DNA from: Pseudoroseomonas aestuarii
GTDB taxonomy: Bacteria > Pseudomonadota > Alphaproteobacteria > Acetobacterales > Acetobacteraceae
Reading direction: 5' to 3'
DNA: 64,000 bases
Assembly: GCF_042651065.1 (NCBI RefSeq)
Contig: NZ_JBHSCH010000013.1
Coordinates: 15,140-79,139 of the forward strand
Positions within the stretch are counted from its first letter, which is position 1; each line of letters opens with the position of its first letter. The notes beneath the pieces were generated by a model that made no database searches, was not told the origin of the DNA, and saw only the letters and a program-made list of their open reading frames with translations. Shown here one piece after another: positions 8,494 to 18,923 of the stretch. The position numbers were made by a program, and so were the translations under genes.

Positions 8494-9534
8494 ATGAGGC
8501 TGGCCCAGGTGATGGCGGGCGCCCCGATGGGCGGCGCCGAGAGCTTCTATGAGCGCCTCTGCTGCGCCCTGCACGCCGCGGGGGAGGAGGTGCTGCCGCT
8601 CATCCGCGCCAACCCGGCCCGCGCGGCGCGGCTCTCGGTGCGGGGACTCACGCCGGTGCAGCTGCGCTTCGGCCAGCGCTGGCTGGACTTGCCTACCCAT
8701 CTCCAGATGCGCCGCCACCTGCACGCCTTCCAGCCCCAGGCGGTGGTGGCCTGGATGAACCGCGCCGCCGGCTTCACCCCGCGCGGCCCCTGGACTCTGG
8801 TCGGCCGCCTCGGCGGCTATTACGACCTGCGCCACTACCGCCATTGCGACCACCTGGTGGGCAACACGCGCGGCCTGCGCCGCTGGATGCTGGAGCAGGG
8901 CTGGCCGGAGGCGCGGGTGCACCACCTGCCCAACTTCGCCGAGGACATGGCCGGCGCCCTGCCCGCCGAGCTGCCCGCCGAGCCGGCGGTTCCGGAGGGC
9001 GCGCCGCGCCTGCTGGCGCTCGGCCGGCTGCACGCCAACAAGGCCTTCGATACGCTGCTGCGCGCCCTGCCGCATGTGCCGGGCGCCGTGCTGCTGCTGG
9101 CCGGCGAGGGGCCGGAGCGCGAGACCCTCACCCGCCTGGCCGGCGAACTGGGCGTGGCGGAGCGCGTCCGCTTCCTCGGCTGGCGGCAGGACACGGCGGC
9201 GCTGCTGGCGGCCTGCGATGTGATGGTCTGCCCCTCCCGCCACGAGCCGCTGGGCAATGTGGTGCTGGAAGGCTGGAGCGCCGCCCGCCCCGTGGTGGCC
9301 ACCGATGCCGATGGCCCCGCCGAGCTGATCCGCGACGGCGAGACGGGCCTGCTGGTGCCGCGCGACCAGCCGGAGGCGCTGGGCCGCGCCCTGGCTACCC
9401 TGCTGGCCGACCCCGGGCGCCGCGCCACGCTGGCCGCGGCCGGCCGCGCCGCCTACGAGGCCAGCTTCTCCGAGACCGCCGTGGTGGCGCAGTGGCAGGA
9501 TTTCCTGCGCCGGGTCTCGCCCGGCGCGGGCTGA
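8494..9534 (+). CDS. GT4-family glycosyltransferase
   Basis: A 346-residue GT-B fold glycosyltransferase. The N-terminal domain starts MRLAQVMAGAPMGGAESFYERL, with the glycine-rich acceptor-side loop. The C-terminal donor domain shows LLALGRLHANKAFDTLLRAL and the EX7E-type region PSRHEPLGNVVLEGWSAARP, which contacts the sugar-nucleotide. GGGAGA provides the ribosome-binding site. No membrane segment is visible, so it should be cytosolic and work at the inner membrane face on a lipid-linked acceptor. It follows the O-antigen-ligase-like gene in the same direction and converges with a GT9 enzyme. The sugar donor and acceptor cannot be read from sequence. Confidence 0.92.
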   Translation: MRLAQVMAGAPMGGAESFYERLCCALHAAGEEVLPLIRANPARAARLSVRGLTPVQLRFGQRWLDLPTHLQMRRHLHAFQPQAVVAWMNRAAGFTPRGPWTLVGRLGGYYDLRHYRHCDHLVGNTRGLRRWMLEQGWPEARVHHLPNFAEDMAGALPAELPAEPAVPEGAPRLLALGRLHANKAFDTLLRALPHVPGAVLLLAGEGPERETLTRLAGELGVAERVRFLGWRQDTAALLAACDVMVCPSRHEPLGNVVLEGWSAARPVVATDADGPAELIRDGETGLLVPRDQPEALGRALATLLADPGRRATLAAAGRAAYEASFSETAVVAQWQDFLRRVSPGAG

Positions 9535-9551
9535 GGCCCCGGCTTCCGGTC

Positions 9552-10490
9552 TCAGCCTTCCGGCGGTTCCCCTGGTGCGTCCCCTGGTGTGTCCAGCAGG
9601 GCCACCGCCGCCGCCAGCGCCGCCTCGACGCCGAGCGCCTCCATCGGCGCCCGGCCCGGCAGGCCACGCGCCAGCACCGCCCGCGCCCGCCGCCCCACCG
9701 GCGCGTATTCCGCCGCCGGGGTGGGGCCGAACAGCCCCAGCGTGGGCGTGCCCGCCGCCGCCGAGAGGTGCATCAGCCCCGAATCATTGCCCACGAACAG
9801 CGCGCAGCGGGAGAGCAGCGCCGCCGCCTCCGGCAGTTCCAGCCGCCCCACCAGGTCGACCGCCTGCGGCAGCGCGGCCAGCACGGGCGCCGCCATGGCG
9901 GCCTCGGTGGCGCCGGGTCCGGCCAGCACCACGGGGCGCGCGCCCTCCAGCCGCCCGCCCGGCGCCGTCAGCGCCTGGAACAACGCCACGAAGCGCTCCG
10001 GCGGCCACACCTTGCCCGCCCAGTTGGCGCTGGGGCCGAGGGCGAGATAGGGCCCCTCCCCCGGCAGCAGCGCCGCGGCCTTCGCCGCATCCTGCGGGCC
10101 GAACCAGGCCACCGGGCGCGGCGCCGGGTGCAGCCCCAGCACGCCCGCCAGTTGCAGCAGCTTGTGGCCGGGCCGCCGCCCGCCGCGCATCACCGCGCGG
10201 CGCCGCGTCCGCACCAGCCAGGAGAGGGCGGAGCCGCGCAGATCCACCACCAGGTCCCAGCGCTGCCGCGCCACCTGCCCCCAGAGCGAGAACCAGTGCC
10301 CCGAGAAGCGCTGCTTGGCGAGCAGGATGGTGGCCTCCCGGTTCGGCATGCGGGCGAACACGCCTTCGGCCACCGGCCCGCAGGCCACGGTGATCCGCGC
10401 GCCGGGATAGGTCCGCAGCAAATGGTCCAGCAGGCCGGTGGAGAGCACCGCATCCCCGATCCGGGTGGCGGTCACGAACAGGATGCGCAT
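9552..10490 (-). CDS. GT9-family (heptosyltransferase-like) glycosyltransferase
   Basis: A 312-residue GT9 enzyme of the heptosyltransferase family. MRILFVTATRIGDAVLSTG at the N-terminus is the family's acceptor-binding start and fixes the initiation codon at 10490. The C-terminal domain has FVGNDSGLMHLSAAAGTP and LGLFGPT, the nucleotide-sugar binding signature. Such enzymes normally add heptose to the lipopolysaccharide core, but several family members use other sugars. It converges with the GT4 gene (17 nt apart) and diverges from ygfZ. Together with the O-antigen-ligase-like gene it supports a small surface-glycan locus. No ADP-heptose synthesis gene is in view. Confidence 0.9.
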   Translation of the reverse strand: MRILFVTATRIGDAVLSTGLLDHLLRTYPGARITVACGPVAEGVFARMPNREATILLAKQRFSGHWFSLWGQVARQRWDLVVDLRGSALSWLVRTRRRAVMRGGRRPGHKLLQLAGVLGLHPAPRPVAWFGPQDAAKAAALLPGEGPYLALGPSANWAGKVWPPERFVALFQALTAPGGRLEGARPVVLAGPGATEAAMAAPVLAALPQAVDLVGRLELPEAAALLSRCALFVGNDSGLMHLSAAAGTPTLGLFGPTPAAEYAPVGRRARAVLARGLPGRAPMEALGVEAALAAAVALLDTPGDAPGEPPEG

Positions 10491-10582
10491 GGTCGGGCGC
10501 GGCTCTAGCACGGTTTCCGCGCCGCGCGCAGAGGGACATGCCGCCGCTTGCCTCGGGCCGCCGGAACGCCAAATCTCATATC

Positions 10583-11404
10583 ATGCCCATCGCCCCCCTC
10601 CCCGACCGCGCCGTGGTGGAACTGACCGGCGAGGACCGTGTCAGCTTCCTCCAGGGCCTCGTCTCGAACGACGTGGCGCGCGCCACCCCCGGCCATGCGG
10701 TCTGGGCCGCGCTGCTGACGCCGCAAGGCAAGTGGCTGGCCGACTTCTTCATCCTCGCCACGCCGGAGGCCCTGCTGCTCGACTGCGCCGCCGCCCAGGC
10801 GGAGATGCTGGCGCAGCGCCTCTCCCGCTTCCGCCTGCGCGCGAAGGTGGCGCTGGCGGCGCGGCCCGATCTCGGCGTGCTGGCCGGCTGGGGCGGCGCG
10901 GCCGTGCCGCAAGGCGCCATCGCGGCGCCCGACCCGCGCCTGCCGGAGGCCGGCTGGCGCGCCATCCTGCCCGCCGCCGACCTGCCCGCCGGGAATGGCG
11001 ACTATGCCCGCCACCGCCTCGCCCTTGGCCTGCCGGACGGCGCGCCGGACCTGGAGCCGGAGAAATCCGTGCTGCTGGAGGCCGGCTTCGACGAGCTGGA
11101 CGGAATCTCCTGGAGCAAGGGCTGCTACATGGGTCAGGAGCTGACGGCCCGCACCAAGTATCGCGGCCTGCTGAAGCGGCGGCTGGTGCCGGTCGATGTG
11201 CAGGGGCCGCTGCCGGCGCCGGGCACGCCCATCCGGCGCGGCGAGGCGGAGGTGGGGGAGATGCGCTCCGGCCATGCCGAGGGGCTGGGGCTGGCGCTGC
11301 TGCGGCTGCCCATCCTGGGGGATGAGGCGCTGACCTGCGGCGAGGCCACGCTCATGCCGCGTATTCCGCACTGGATGCGGCTGCCGGAGAAGGCGGCGCC
11401 GTAG
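10583..11404 (+). CDS. ygfZ: Folate-binding protein YgfZ / IBA57 family
   Basis: A 273-residue tetrahydrofolate-binding protein related to GcvT, involved in maturation or repair of [4Fe-4S] enzymes. The hallmark KGCYMGQE occurs at residues 179-186, including the essential cysteine C181. The N-terminal part reads RVSFLQGLVSNDV, typical of the family. The start MPIAPLPDR follows family alignments; an upstream in-frame ATG at 10538 would add 15 unrelated residues. It is divergent from the GT9 gene. A type-B palindromic terminator begins 12 nt after the stop and separates it from the converging ppdK. Confidence 0.93.
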   Translation: MPIAPLPDRAVVELTGEDRVSFLQGLVSNDVARATPGHAVWAALLTPQGKWLADFFILATPEALLLDCAAAQAEMLAQRLSRFRLRAKVALAARPDLGVLAGWGGAAVPQGAIAAPDPRLPEAGWRAILPAADLPAGNGDYARHRLALGLPDGAPDLEPEKSVLLEAGFDELDGISWSKGCYMGQELTARTKYRGLLKRRLVPVDVQGPLPAPGTPIRRGEAEVGEMRSGHAEGLGLALLRLPILGDEALTCGEATLMPRIPHWMRLPEKAAP

Positions 11405-11416
11405 AAAAAGAAAAGG

Positions 11417-11454
11417 CCGGGGGAAGGAATTCCCCCGGGCCCCCATCTTTTTTT
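11417..11454 (+). terminator. Type-B dispersed palindromic terminator, copy 2
   Basis: CCGGGGGAA (11417-11425), loop GGAA, TTCCCCCGG (11430-11438), then GCCCCCATC and seven T residues (11448-11454). The sequence is identical to copy 1 across the stem and flanks. It lies between the stop codons of convergent ygfZ and ppdK and begins 12 nt behind the ygfZ stop. Confidence 0.82.
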
Positions 11455-11462
11455 CTGTCTGT

Positions 11463-14132
<2,670 letters not shown>

Positions 14133-14144
14133 CTCGGGTCTTCC

Positions 14145-16316
14145 TCAGCCTTCGATCTTGGAGAAATCGGCCACCTGGTCGATCGCGGCCCGGAGTCGGG
14201 CCAACAAACCTAGACGGTTGCGCCGGAGTTGCGCATCCGCATCGTTCACCACCACCTTCTCGAAGAAGGCGTCCACCGGCGCGCGCAGGCGCGCCAGGGC
14301 TTCCATGGCGGCCATGTCGTTCTCGGCGGCGAGCGCCGCCTGCGCTTCCGGCAGCGCGCCGTCCAGCGCGGCGGAGAGCGCCGCCTCCTCCGCCGCGGTG
14401 AAGCGGGCGGGGTCGGTCTCGGGACGGTGCGGCCCGTCCTTCTTGTCCTCGATGCGGAGGATGTTGGCGGCGCGCCGGTAGGCGGCCAGCAGATTGGCGC
14501 CATCCTCCCCTTCCAGGAAGGCGCGCAGCGCCGCGGCGCGGGCCAGCACCCGGACGAGATCGGCGCCGCCACCCGCTCCCAGCGTGGCCGCCAGCACGTC
14601 GTGCCGCTCGCCCTCGGCGCGCAGCTGCACGCGCAGCCGGTCGGCCAGGAAGTCCAGCAGCCCGGCGGCGAAGGCGGCCACCATCGGCGGGTGGGCGGAT
14701 TTCGGGCCGGGCTGGAAGCCGGCCTTCATCGCCTCCTGCGCCACCGCCATGCCGAATTCAGGCTCGGCCGTGGCGCCCACGGCCTGCGGGTAGCCGAAGA
14801 AGGCCTCGGCCAGCGCGTCCGCCAGGTCCAGCCGCAGCCCGTTCTCGCGCAGGATGCGGATGACGCCAAGCGCCGCGCGGCGCAGCGCATAGGGGTCGCC
14901 CGAGCCGGTGGGGCGTTCATCGGCGGCGAAGAAGCCGGCGAGCTGGTCCAGCTTGTCGGCCAGCGCCACGGCGATCGCCACCGGCTCGTCGGGCACCGAG
15001 TCGCCCGGGCCCATGGGGCGGTAATGCGCGGCGATGGCCTCGGCCACCCGCGCATCCTCGCCATCCTTCAGCGCGTAGTAGCGGCCGATGATGCCCTGCA
15101 ATTCGGGGAACTCGCCCACGAGGCCGGTGGCGAGGTCGGCCTTGGCCAGCTTCGCGGCACGGGCGGCCAGCGCCGGCTCGGCGCCGACGCGCGGCGCCAG
15201 CCACTCGGCCAGCCGTGCCAGCCGCGCCACGCGCTGCCCCTGGGTGCCAAGCTTCGCGTGGAACACCACGCTCTCCAGCTTCGGCAGGAAGGCTTCCAGC
15301 GCCTGCCTGCGGTCGAGGTCCCAGAAGAAGCGGGCGTCCGACAGGCGGGCGCGCAGCACGCGCTCATTGCCGCCGACCACGGCCTTGCCGCCATCATGGG
15401 CGGCGATGTTGGACACCACCGCGAAGCAGGGCGCCGCCCCGCCTTCCGGCCGGCGCAGCGCGAAGTAGCGCTGGTTGACCCGCATGGTGGTGCGCATCAG
15501 CTCGGGGGGGAGGTCCATGAAGGCGTCGTCGATGCGGCCGAGCAGGGGCACGGGCCATTCGACCAGCCCCGCCACCTCCGCCACCAGCCCCTCATCCGGC
15601 ACCACCTCGACCCCCTCCCGCGCGGCCAGCGCCGCGATACCGTCACGCACAAGCCTGGCGCGCTCAACGGGGTCGATAACAACGTGCCGTGCGGCGAGTT
15701 GCGTCGCATAATCCGAGAAATTTCTAACCGAAAAGTCACCCGGCGAGAGAATCCGGTGCCCCTCGGTGCGGTCGGCGCTGGCCAGCCCGTGCCCGTCATC
15801 CTCCCCCTGCACAAGGGTGAAGGGCACCACCGCGCCATCGAACAGACAGAGGATACGCTTCAGCGGCCGCACCCAGACGAAGGTGCTGGTGCCACCCCAG
15901 CGCATCGACTTCGGCCAGGGGAAGCGGCGCAGGAGACCAGGAATGATCTCCGCCAGCACCTCCGGCGTCGGCCGCCCGGGCCGGCGGATGACAGCGTACA
16001 GATAAGTGCCGCCCTTGCCCTCGCGCGCCTCCAGCTGCTCCCGCGTCAGGCCGGTGGAGCGCAGGAAGCCTTCCAGCGCCGGGCCGGTGGCGTCGGCGCG
16101 CGGGCCGCGGCGCTCCTCCTCCACGGCCTTGGTGCCGGCGGGCAGCTCGGCCACCAGCGCCAGGCGGCGGGGGCCGTACAGCGTGCGCAGCCCCTCCGCC
16201 GGCAGGCCCGCGCCCTTCAGCGCCTCGCCCAGCAGGCGCGCCAGGTCCTCGGCCGCGCGCGCCTGCATGCGGGCGGGGATTTCCTCGGAGAAGAGTTCGA
16301 GCAGGAGTTCGGGCAT
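14145..16316 (-). CDS. glyS: Glycine--tRNA ligase beta subunit
   Basis: A 723-residue beta subunit of the alpha2beta2 bacterial glycyl-tRNA synthetase, which supplies most of the tRNA recognition. The N-terminus MPELLLELFSEEIPARMQ is a family signature and fixes the start at 16316; an in-frame ATG further upstream would add 20 atypical residues. The central part contains the HD-like region, and the C-terminus is a helical DALR-type anticodon-binding domain with RAPVDAFFEKVVVNDADAQ. It follows glyQ by 87 nt and precedes ppdK by 12 nt on the same strand, forming one transcription unit. Confidence 0.97.
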   Translation of the reverse strand: MPELLLELFSEEIPARMQARAAEDLARLLGEALKGAGLPAEGLRTLYGPRRLALVAELPAGTKAVEEERRGPRADATGPALEGFLRSTGLTREQLEAREGKGGTYLYAVIRRPGRPTPEVLAEIIPGLLRRFPWPKSMRWGGTSTFVWVRPLKRILCLFDGAVVPFTLVQGEDDGHGLASADRTEGHRILSPGDFSVRNFSDYATQLAARHVVIDPVERARLVRDGIAALAAREGVEVVPDEGLVAEVAGLVEWPVPLLGRIDDAFMDLPPELMRTTMRVNQRYFALRRPEGGAAPCFAVVSNIAAHDGGKAVVGGNERVLRARLSDARFFWDLDRRQALEAFLPKLESVVFHAKLGTQGQRVARLARLAEWLAPRVGAEPALAARAAKLAKADLATGLVGEFPELQGIIGRYYALKDGEDARVAEAIAAHYRPMGPGDSVPDEPVAIAVALADKLDQLAGFFAADERPTGSGDPYALRRAALGVIRILRENGLRLDLADALAEAFFGYPQAVGATAEPEFGMAVAQEAMKAGFQPGPKSAHPPMVAAFAAGLLDFLADRLRVQLRAEGERHDVLAATLGAGGGADLVRVLARAAALRAFLEGEDGANLLAAYRRAANILRIEDKKDGPHRPETDPARFTAAEEAALSAALDGALPEAQAALAAENDMAAMEALARLRAPVDAFFEKVVVNDADAQLRRNRLGLLARLRAAIDQVADFSKIEG

Positions 16317-16403
16317 CGTGGGCCTTGCGGGGAAAGGGCCGGAAGGAAGGCTGGCGCGGAATTCGGGCGCCAGCATGGCAGTTCGGCGGGGCGGATGGGC
16401 GGC

Positions 16404-17306
16404 TCAGCCGCCGGGGGCCATCCAGGTCTCGCAGCAGCGCTTCGCCAGCGCCCGGACCCGGCCGATATAGGCCGCCCGCTCCGTCACGCTGATGGCGCCG
16501 CGGGCATCGAGCAGGTTGAAGGCGTGGCTGGCCTTGATGCACTGGTCATAGGCCGGCAGGGCCAGCCCCTTCTCCACCAGCGCGGCGCACTCCGCCTCGG
16601 CGTCCCGGAAGTGCTGGAACAGCAGGGCGGTGTCGGCGTGCTCGAAATTGTAGGCGGAGAATTCCTTCTCGGCGCGCAGGAACACATCGCCATAGGTGAC
16701 GCCCTGGCCGTTGAAATCCAGGTCGTACACATTCTCGACGCCCTGGATGTACATGGCCAGCCGCTCCAGCCCGTAGGTCAGCTCGGCGCAGGGCTTCTCC
16801 ACCGGGATGCCGCCCACCTGCTGGAAATAGGTGAACTGCGTCACCTCCATCCCGTCGCACCACACCTCCCAGCCGAGGCCCCAGGCGCCCAGCGTCGGGC
16901 TCTCCCAATCGTCCTCGACGAAGCGGATGTCGTGCAGGGCGGGGTCGATGCCGAGCGCCTTGTAGCTCTCGATGAGCAGCGCCTGCGGGTCGGCCGGGCT
17001 CGGCTTCAGGATGACCTGGTACTGGTAGTAGTGCTGCAGCCGGTTCGGGTTCTCGCCGTAGCGGCCATCCGAGGGGCGGCGGGAGGGCTGCACATAGGCC
17101 GCCTTCCAGTCCTTCGGCCCCAGCGCGCGCAGCGTGGTGGCCGGGTGGAAGGTGCCGGCGCCCATTTCCATGTCGTAGGGCTGCAGGATCACGCAGCCCT
17201 GCGCGCTCCAGAAGCGGTGCAGCGTCAGGATGATGTCCTGGAAGCTGAGCGGCTTCCCGGCGGGAGGCGGCGCGGGGGCGTGTGTGATCTGCTGCGTCTC
17301 GGTCAT
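16404..17306 (-). CDS. glyQ: Glycine--tRNA ligase alpha subunit
   Basis: A 300-residue catalytic alpha subunit of glycyl-tRNA synthetase. Class II motifs are clear: LSFQDIILTLHRFWSAQGC, then LQPYDMEMGAGTFHPATTLR and QPSRRPSDGRYGENPNRLQH. The same frame stays open far upstream, but the family starts close to the first of these motifs, so I use ATG 17306. A promoter-like pair (TTGCCG, 18 nt, TATGGT) lies about 45-75 nt upstream. It heads glyQ-glyS-ppdK and is divergent from an NTF2-like gene. Confidence 0.97.
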   Translation of the reverse strand: MTETQQITHAPAPPPAGKPLSFQDIILTLHRFWSAQGCVILQPYDMEMGAGTFHPATTLRALGPKDWKAAYVQPSRRPSDGRYGENPNRLQHYYQYQVILKPSPADPQALLIESYKALGIDPALHDIRFVEDDWESPTLGAWGLGWEVWCDGMEVTQFTYFQQVGGIPVEKPCAELTYGLERLAMYIQGVENVYDLDFNGQGVTYGDVFLRAEKEFSAYNFEHADTALLFQHFRDAEAECAALVEKGLALPAYDQCIKASHAFNLLDARGAISVTERAAYIGRVRALAKRCCETWMAPGG

Positions 17307-17350
17307 CTGTTCTGGGCGTGCCTGGGGCTTGCGGCCGTGTTGCGCGGCGC

Positions 17351-17380
17351 ACCATAAGACCCGCCACACCCCCCCGGCAA
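17351..17380 (-). promoter_or_regulatory. Predicted sigma70-type promoter of glyQ-glyS-ppdK
   Basis: On the minus strand TTGCCG (17380-17375) is followed after 18 nt by TATGGT (17356-17351). Both match the consensus hexamers at 4 of 6 positions. The predicted transcript start is near 17344, giving a 5' leader of roughly 40 nt before the glyQ ATG. The -35 hexamer is the same as in the rpmI promoter. Confidence 0.45.
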
Positions 17381-17396
17381 GGAAGGGCACACCATC

Positions 17397-17801
17397 ATGG
17401 CCGCCACCGAGACCCTGATCCGCAGCTACTACGCCGCCTTCAACGCGGGGGACGTGGAGGGCATGCTGGCCCTGCTCGCCGAGGATGTGGCGCATGACAT
17501 CAACCAGGGCGCGCGGGAGACCGGCATCCCCGCCTTCCGCGCCTTCATGGCCCGGATGAACGCGCATTACCGCGAGGAGTTGAAGGACATCGTGGTGATG
17601 GTGGGCGAGAGCGGCGCCCGCGCGGCGGCCGAGTTCACCGTGCACGGTACCTATCTCGCCACCGATGCCGGCCTGCCGGAGGCGCGCGGCCAGACCTATG
17701 TGCTGCCCGCCGGCGCCTTCTTCGAGGTGCGGGGGGAGAAGATCGCCCGCGTGTCGAACACCTACAACCTGGCAGACTGGATCGCCCAGGTCGGTGGCTG
17801 A
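17397..17801 (+). CDS. NTF2-like (SnoaL/ketosteroid-isomerase-fold) protein
   Basis: A 134-residue protein with the cone-shaped NTF2 fold pattern: an N-terminal helix pair (LIRSYYAAFNAGDVEGMLAL), AEDVAHDINQG, and a C-terminal sheet ending FEVRGEKIARVSNTYNLADW. Family members are small isomerases, hydrolases or ligand binders, and substrate cannot be predicted. AAGGAAGG precedes the ATG. Its stop codon overlaps the GTG start of the downstream HAD phosphatase by 8 nt, so the two are probably co-translated. It is divergent from glyQ. Confidence 0.85.
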   Translation: MAATETLIRSYYAAFNAGDVEGMLALLAEDVAHDINQGARETGIPAFRAFMARMNAHYREELKDIVVMVGESGARAAAEFTVHGTYLATDAGLPEARGQTYVLPAGAFFEVRGEKIARVSNTYNLADWIAQVGG

Positions 17802-18453
17802 GGCCCGCTGGCGGCTGGCGGTCTTCGACTTCGACGGCACGCTGGCCGACAGCTTCCCCTGGTTCCGCGCCGCCCTGCCGGAGACCGCCGCCCGCTTCGG
17901 CTTCCACAGCCCGGCGGCGTCGGAACTGGAGACGCTGCGCGGCTGCGACTCGCGGGAGATCCTGCGCCGGCTGGCAGTGCCGGCCTGGCGCCTGCCGGCC
18001 ATCGTGGCGCATCTGCGCGCGCGCAAGCGGGCGGCGGCGGGCGAGATTCCCCTGTTCCCGGGCGTGCCGGAGATGCTGGCGGCGCTGCGGCTGGCCGGCC
18101 TGCCCGTGGCCATCGCCAGCTCCGATTCGGAGGCTTCCATCCGCATGACGCTGGGGCCGGAGGCGGGGCGGATCGGCGCCTATGCCTGCGGCGCCTCGCT
18201 CTTCGGCAAGCCGCCCCGGCTGCGCGGCCTGCTGCGGCAGGCGGGGCTCGCCCCCGCCCAGGCCCTCTATATCGGCGACGAGTTGCGGGACGCCGAGGCG
18301 GCCCGTGCCGTCGGCATGGGCTTCGCCGCCGTCTCCTGGGGCTATGCCCGGCCCGAGGCCCTGGCCGCCACCGCACCGCTGGCGCTGTTCCGCTCGGTGG
18401 CGGAGATCGCCCCGTTCTGTGCGGGCAGCGCCGCTTCCTCGGCTGAATCGTAG
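17794..18453 (+). CDS. HAD-superfamily phosphatase (phosphoglycolate-phosphatase-like)
   Basis: A 219-residue HAD hydrolase. Motif I is FDFDGTLADS with the nucleophilic Asp. Motif II is the serine of IASSDSEASI, motif III a lysine in FGKPPRL, and motif IV GDELRDAEAA. The cap between motifs I and II is alpha-helical as in Gph-type phosphatases. Start GTG 17794 lies inside the preceding NTF2-like gene (8-nt overlap). The last 112 nt overlap the 3' end of the convergent hxlR-family gene. Substrate is probably a small phosphorylated metabolite; phosphoglycolate is only one possibility. Confidence 0.87.
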   Translation: MAEARWRLAVFDFDGTLADSFPWFRAALPETAARFGFHSPAASELETLRGCDSREILRRLAVPAWRLPAIVAHLRARKRAAAGEIPLFPGVPEMLAALRLAGLPVAIASSDSEASIRMTLGPEAGRIGAYACGASLFGKPPRLRGLLRQAGLAPAQALYIGDELRDAEAARAVGMGFAAVSWGYARPEALAATAPLALFRSVAEIAPFCAGSAASSAES

Positions 18454-18815
18454 CGGCGCTGGGCGGCCAGCACCTCGCCGATATGCGCCTCCGCCCAGTG
18501 GCGCAGCGTCTCCAGCGCACGGGCGAGGTCGGTGCCGAGCGGGGTGATGGCGTATTCCACCGTCACCGGCATGGTGGCGAAGACCCGCCGGCTCACCAGC
18601 CCGTCCCGCTCCAGCCGGCGCAGCGCCTGGGCCAGCACCTTCTGCGAGATGCCGGTGGCCCGGCGCAGCGCGCCGAAGCGCCAGGGGCCGCGGGAGAGCA
18701 GCACCAGCAGCATCACCGTCCATTTGTCGGCGATTCGGTCCAGCACCAGCCGGGTCGGGCAGTCGGGGTTGAACAGGTCGCCCGGGCAGGGCCCGGCGGT
18801 GTCGTCATCGGCCAT
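18342..18815 (-). CDS. HxlR-family transcriptional regulator
   Basis: A 157-residue winged-helix regulator of the HxlR/DUF24 type. The core reads LVLDRIADKWTVMLLVLLSRGPWRFGALRRATGISQKVLAQALRRLERDGLV, and cysteines C10 and C19 near the N-terminus could sense redox state as in YodB-like members. The family usually ends soon after LAAQRRYDSA; here about 35 further Ala-rich residues run into the 3' end of the convergent HAD gene. A near-perfect dyad overlaps its own start codon, suggesting autorepression. It is divergent from an NAD(P)-binding protein and a FrnE-like thioredoxin-fold gene, its likely targets. Confidence 0.92.
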   Translation of the reverse strand: MADDDTAGPCPGDLFNPDCPTRLVLDRIADKWTVMLLVLLSRGPWRFGALRRATGISQKVLAQALRRLERDGLVSRRVFATMPVTVEYAITPLGTDLARALETLRHWAEAHIGEVLAAQRRYDSAEEAALPAQNGAISATERNSASGAVAARASGRA

Positions 18816-18834
18816 GGTTACCTCACGGTCACCA
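18815..18834. promoter_or_regulatory. Predicted HxlR operator, dyad 1
   Basis: TGGTTACC (18815-18822), TCAC, GGTCACCA (18827-18834). The arms are inverted repeats matching at 7 of 8 positions. The dyad starts at the hxlR initiation codon. A second dyad with the same arm consensus TGGTNNCC lies 49 nt to the right, which supports specific recognition. Confidence 0.55.
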
Positions 18835-18882
18835 GATGGGCGGAAAGTGCCTTCTTCCGCCCCGGCGTGTCCTCAGCCTATC

Positions 18883-18901
18883 TGGTTTCCAACGGATACC
18901 A
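18883..18901. promoter_or_regulatory. Predicted HxlR operator, dyad 2
   Basis: TGGTTTCC (18883-18890), AAC, GGATACCA (18894-18901). The arms match as inverted repeats at 7 of 8 positions and share TGGTNNCC with dyad 1. It lies 23 nt before the TTG start of the NAD(P)-binding protein gene, where repressor binding could block transcription or early elongation. Confidence 0.55.
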
Positions 18902-18923
18902 CATTCCCGAAGGAACCTCGACC

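Noticed and set aside
14229..17357. 1042-codon plus-strand frame across glyS and glyQ
   Set aside because: A shadow of the minus-strand glycyl-tRNA synthetase genes; no recognisable domain and compositionally typical of an antisense frame.
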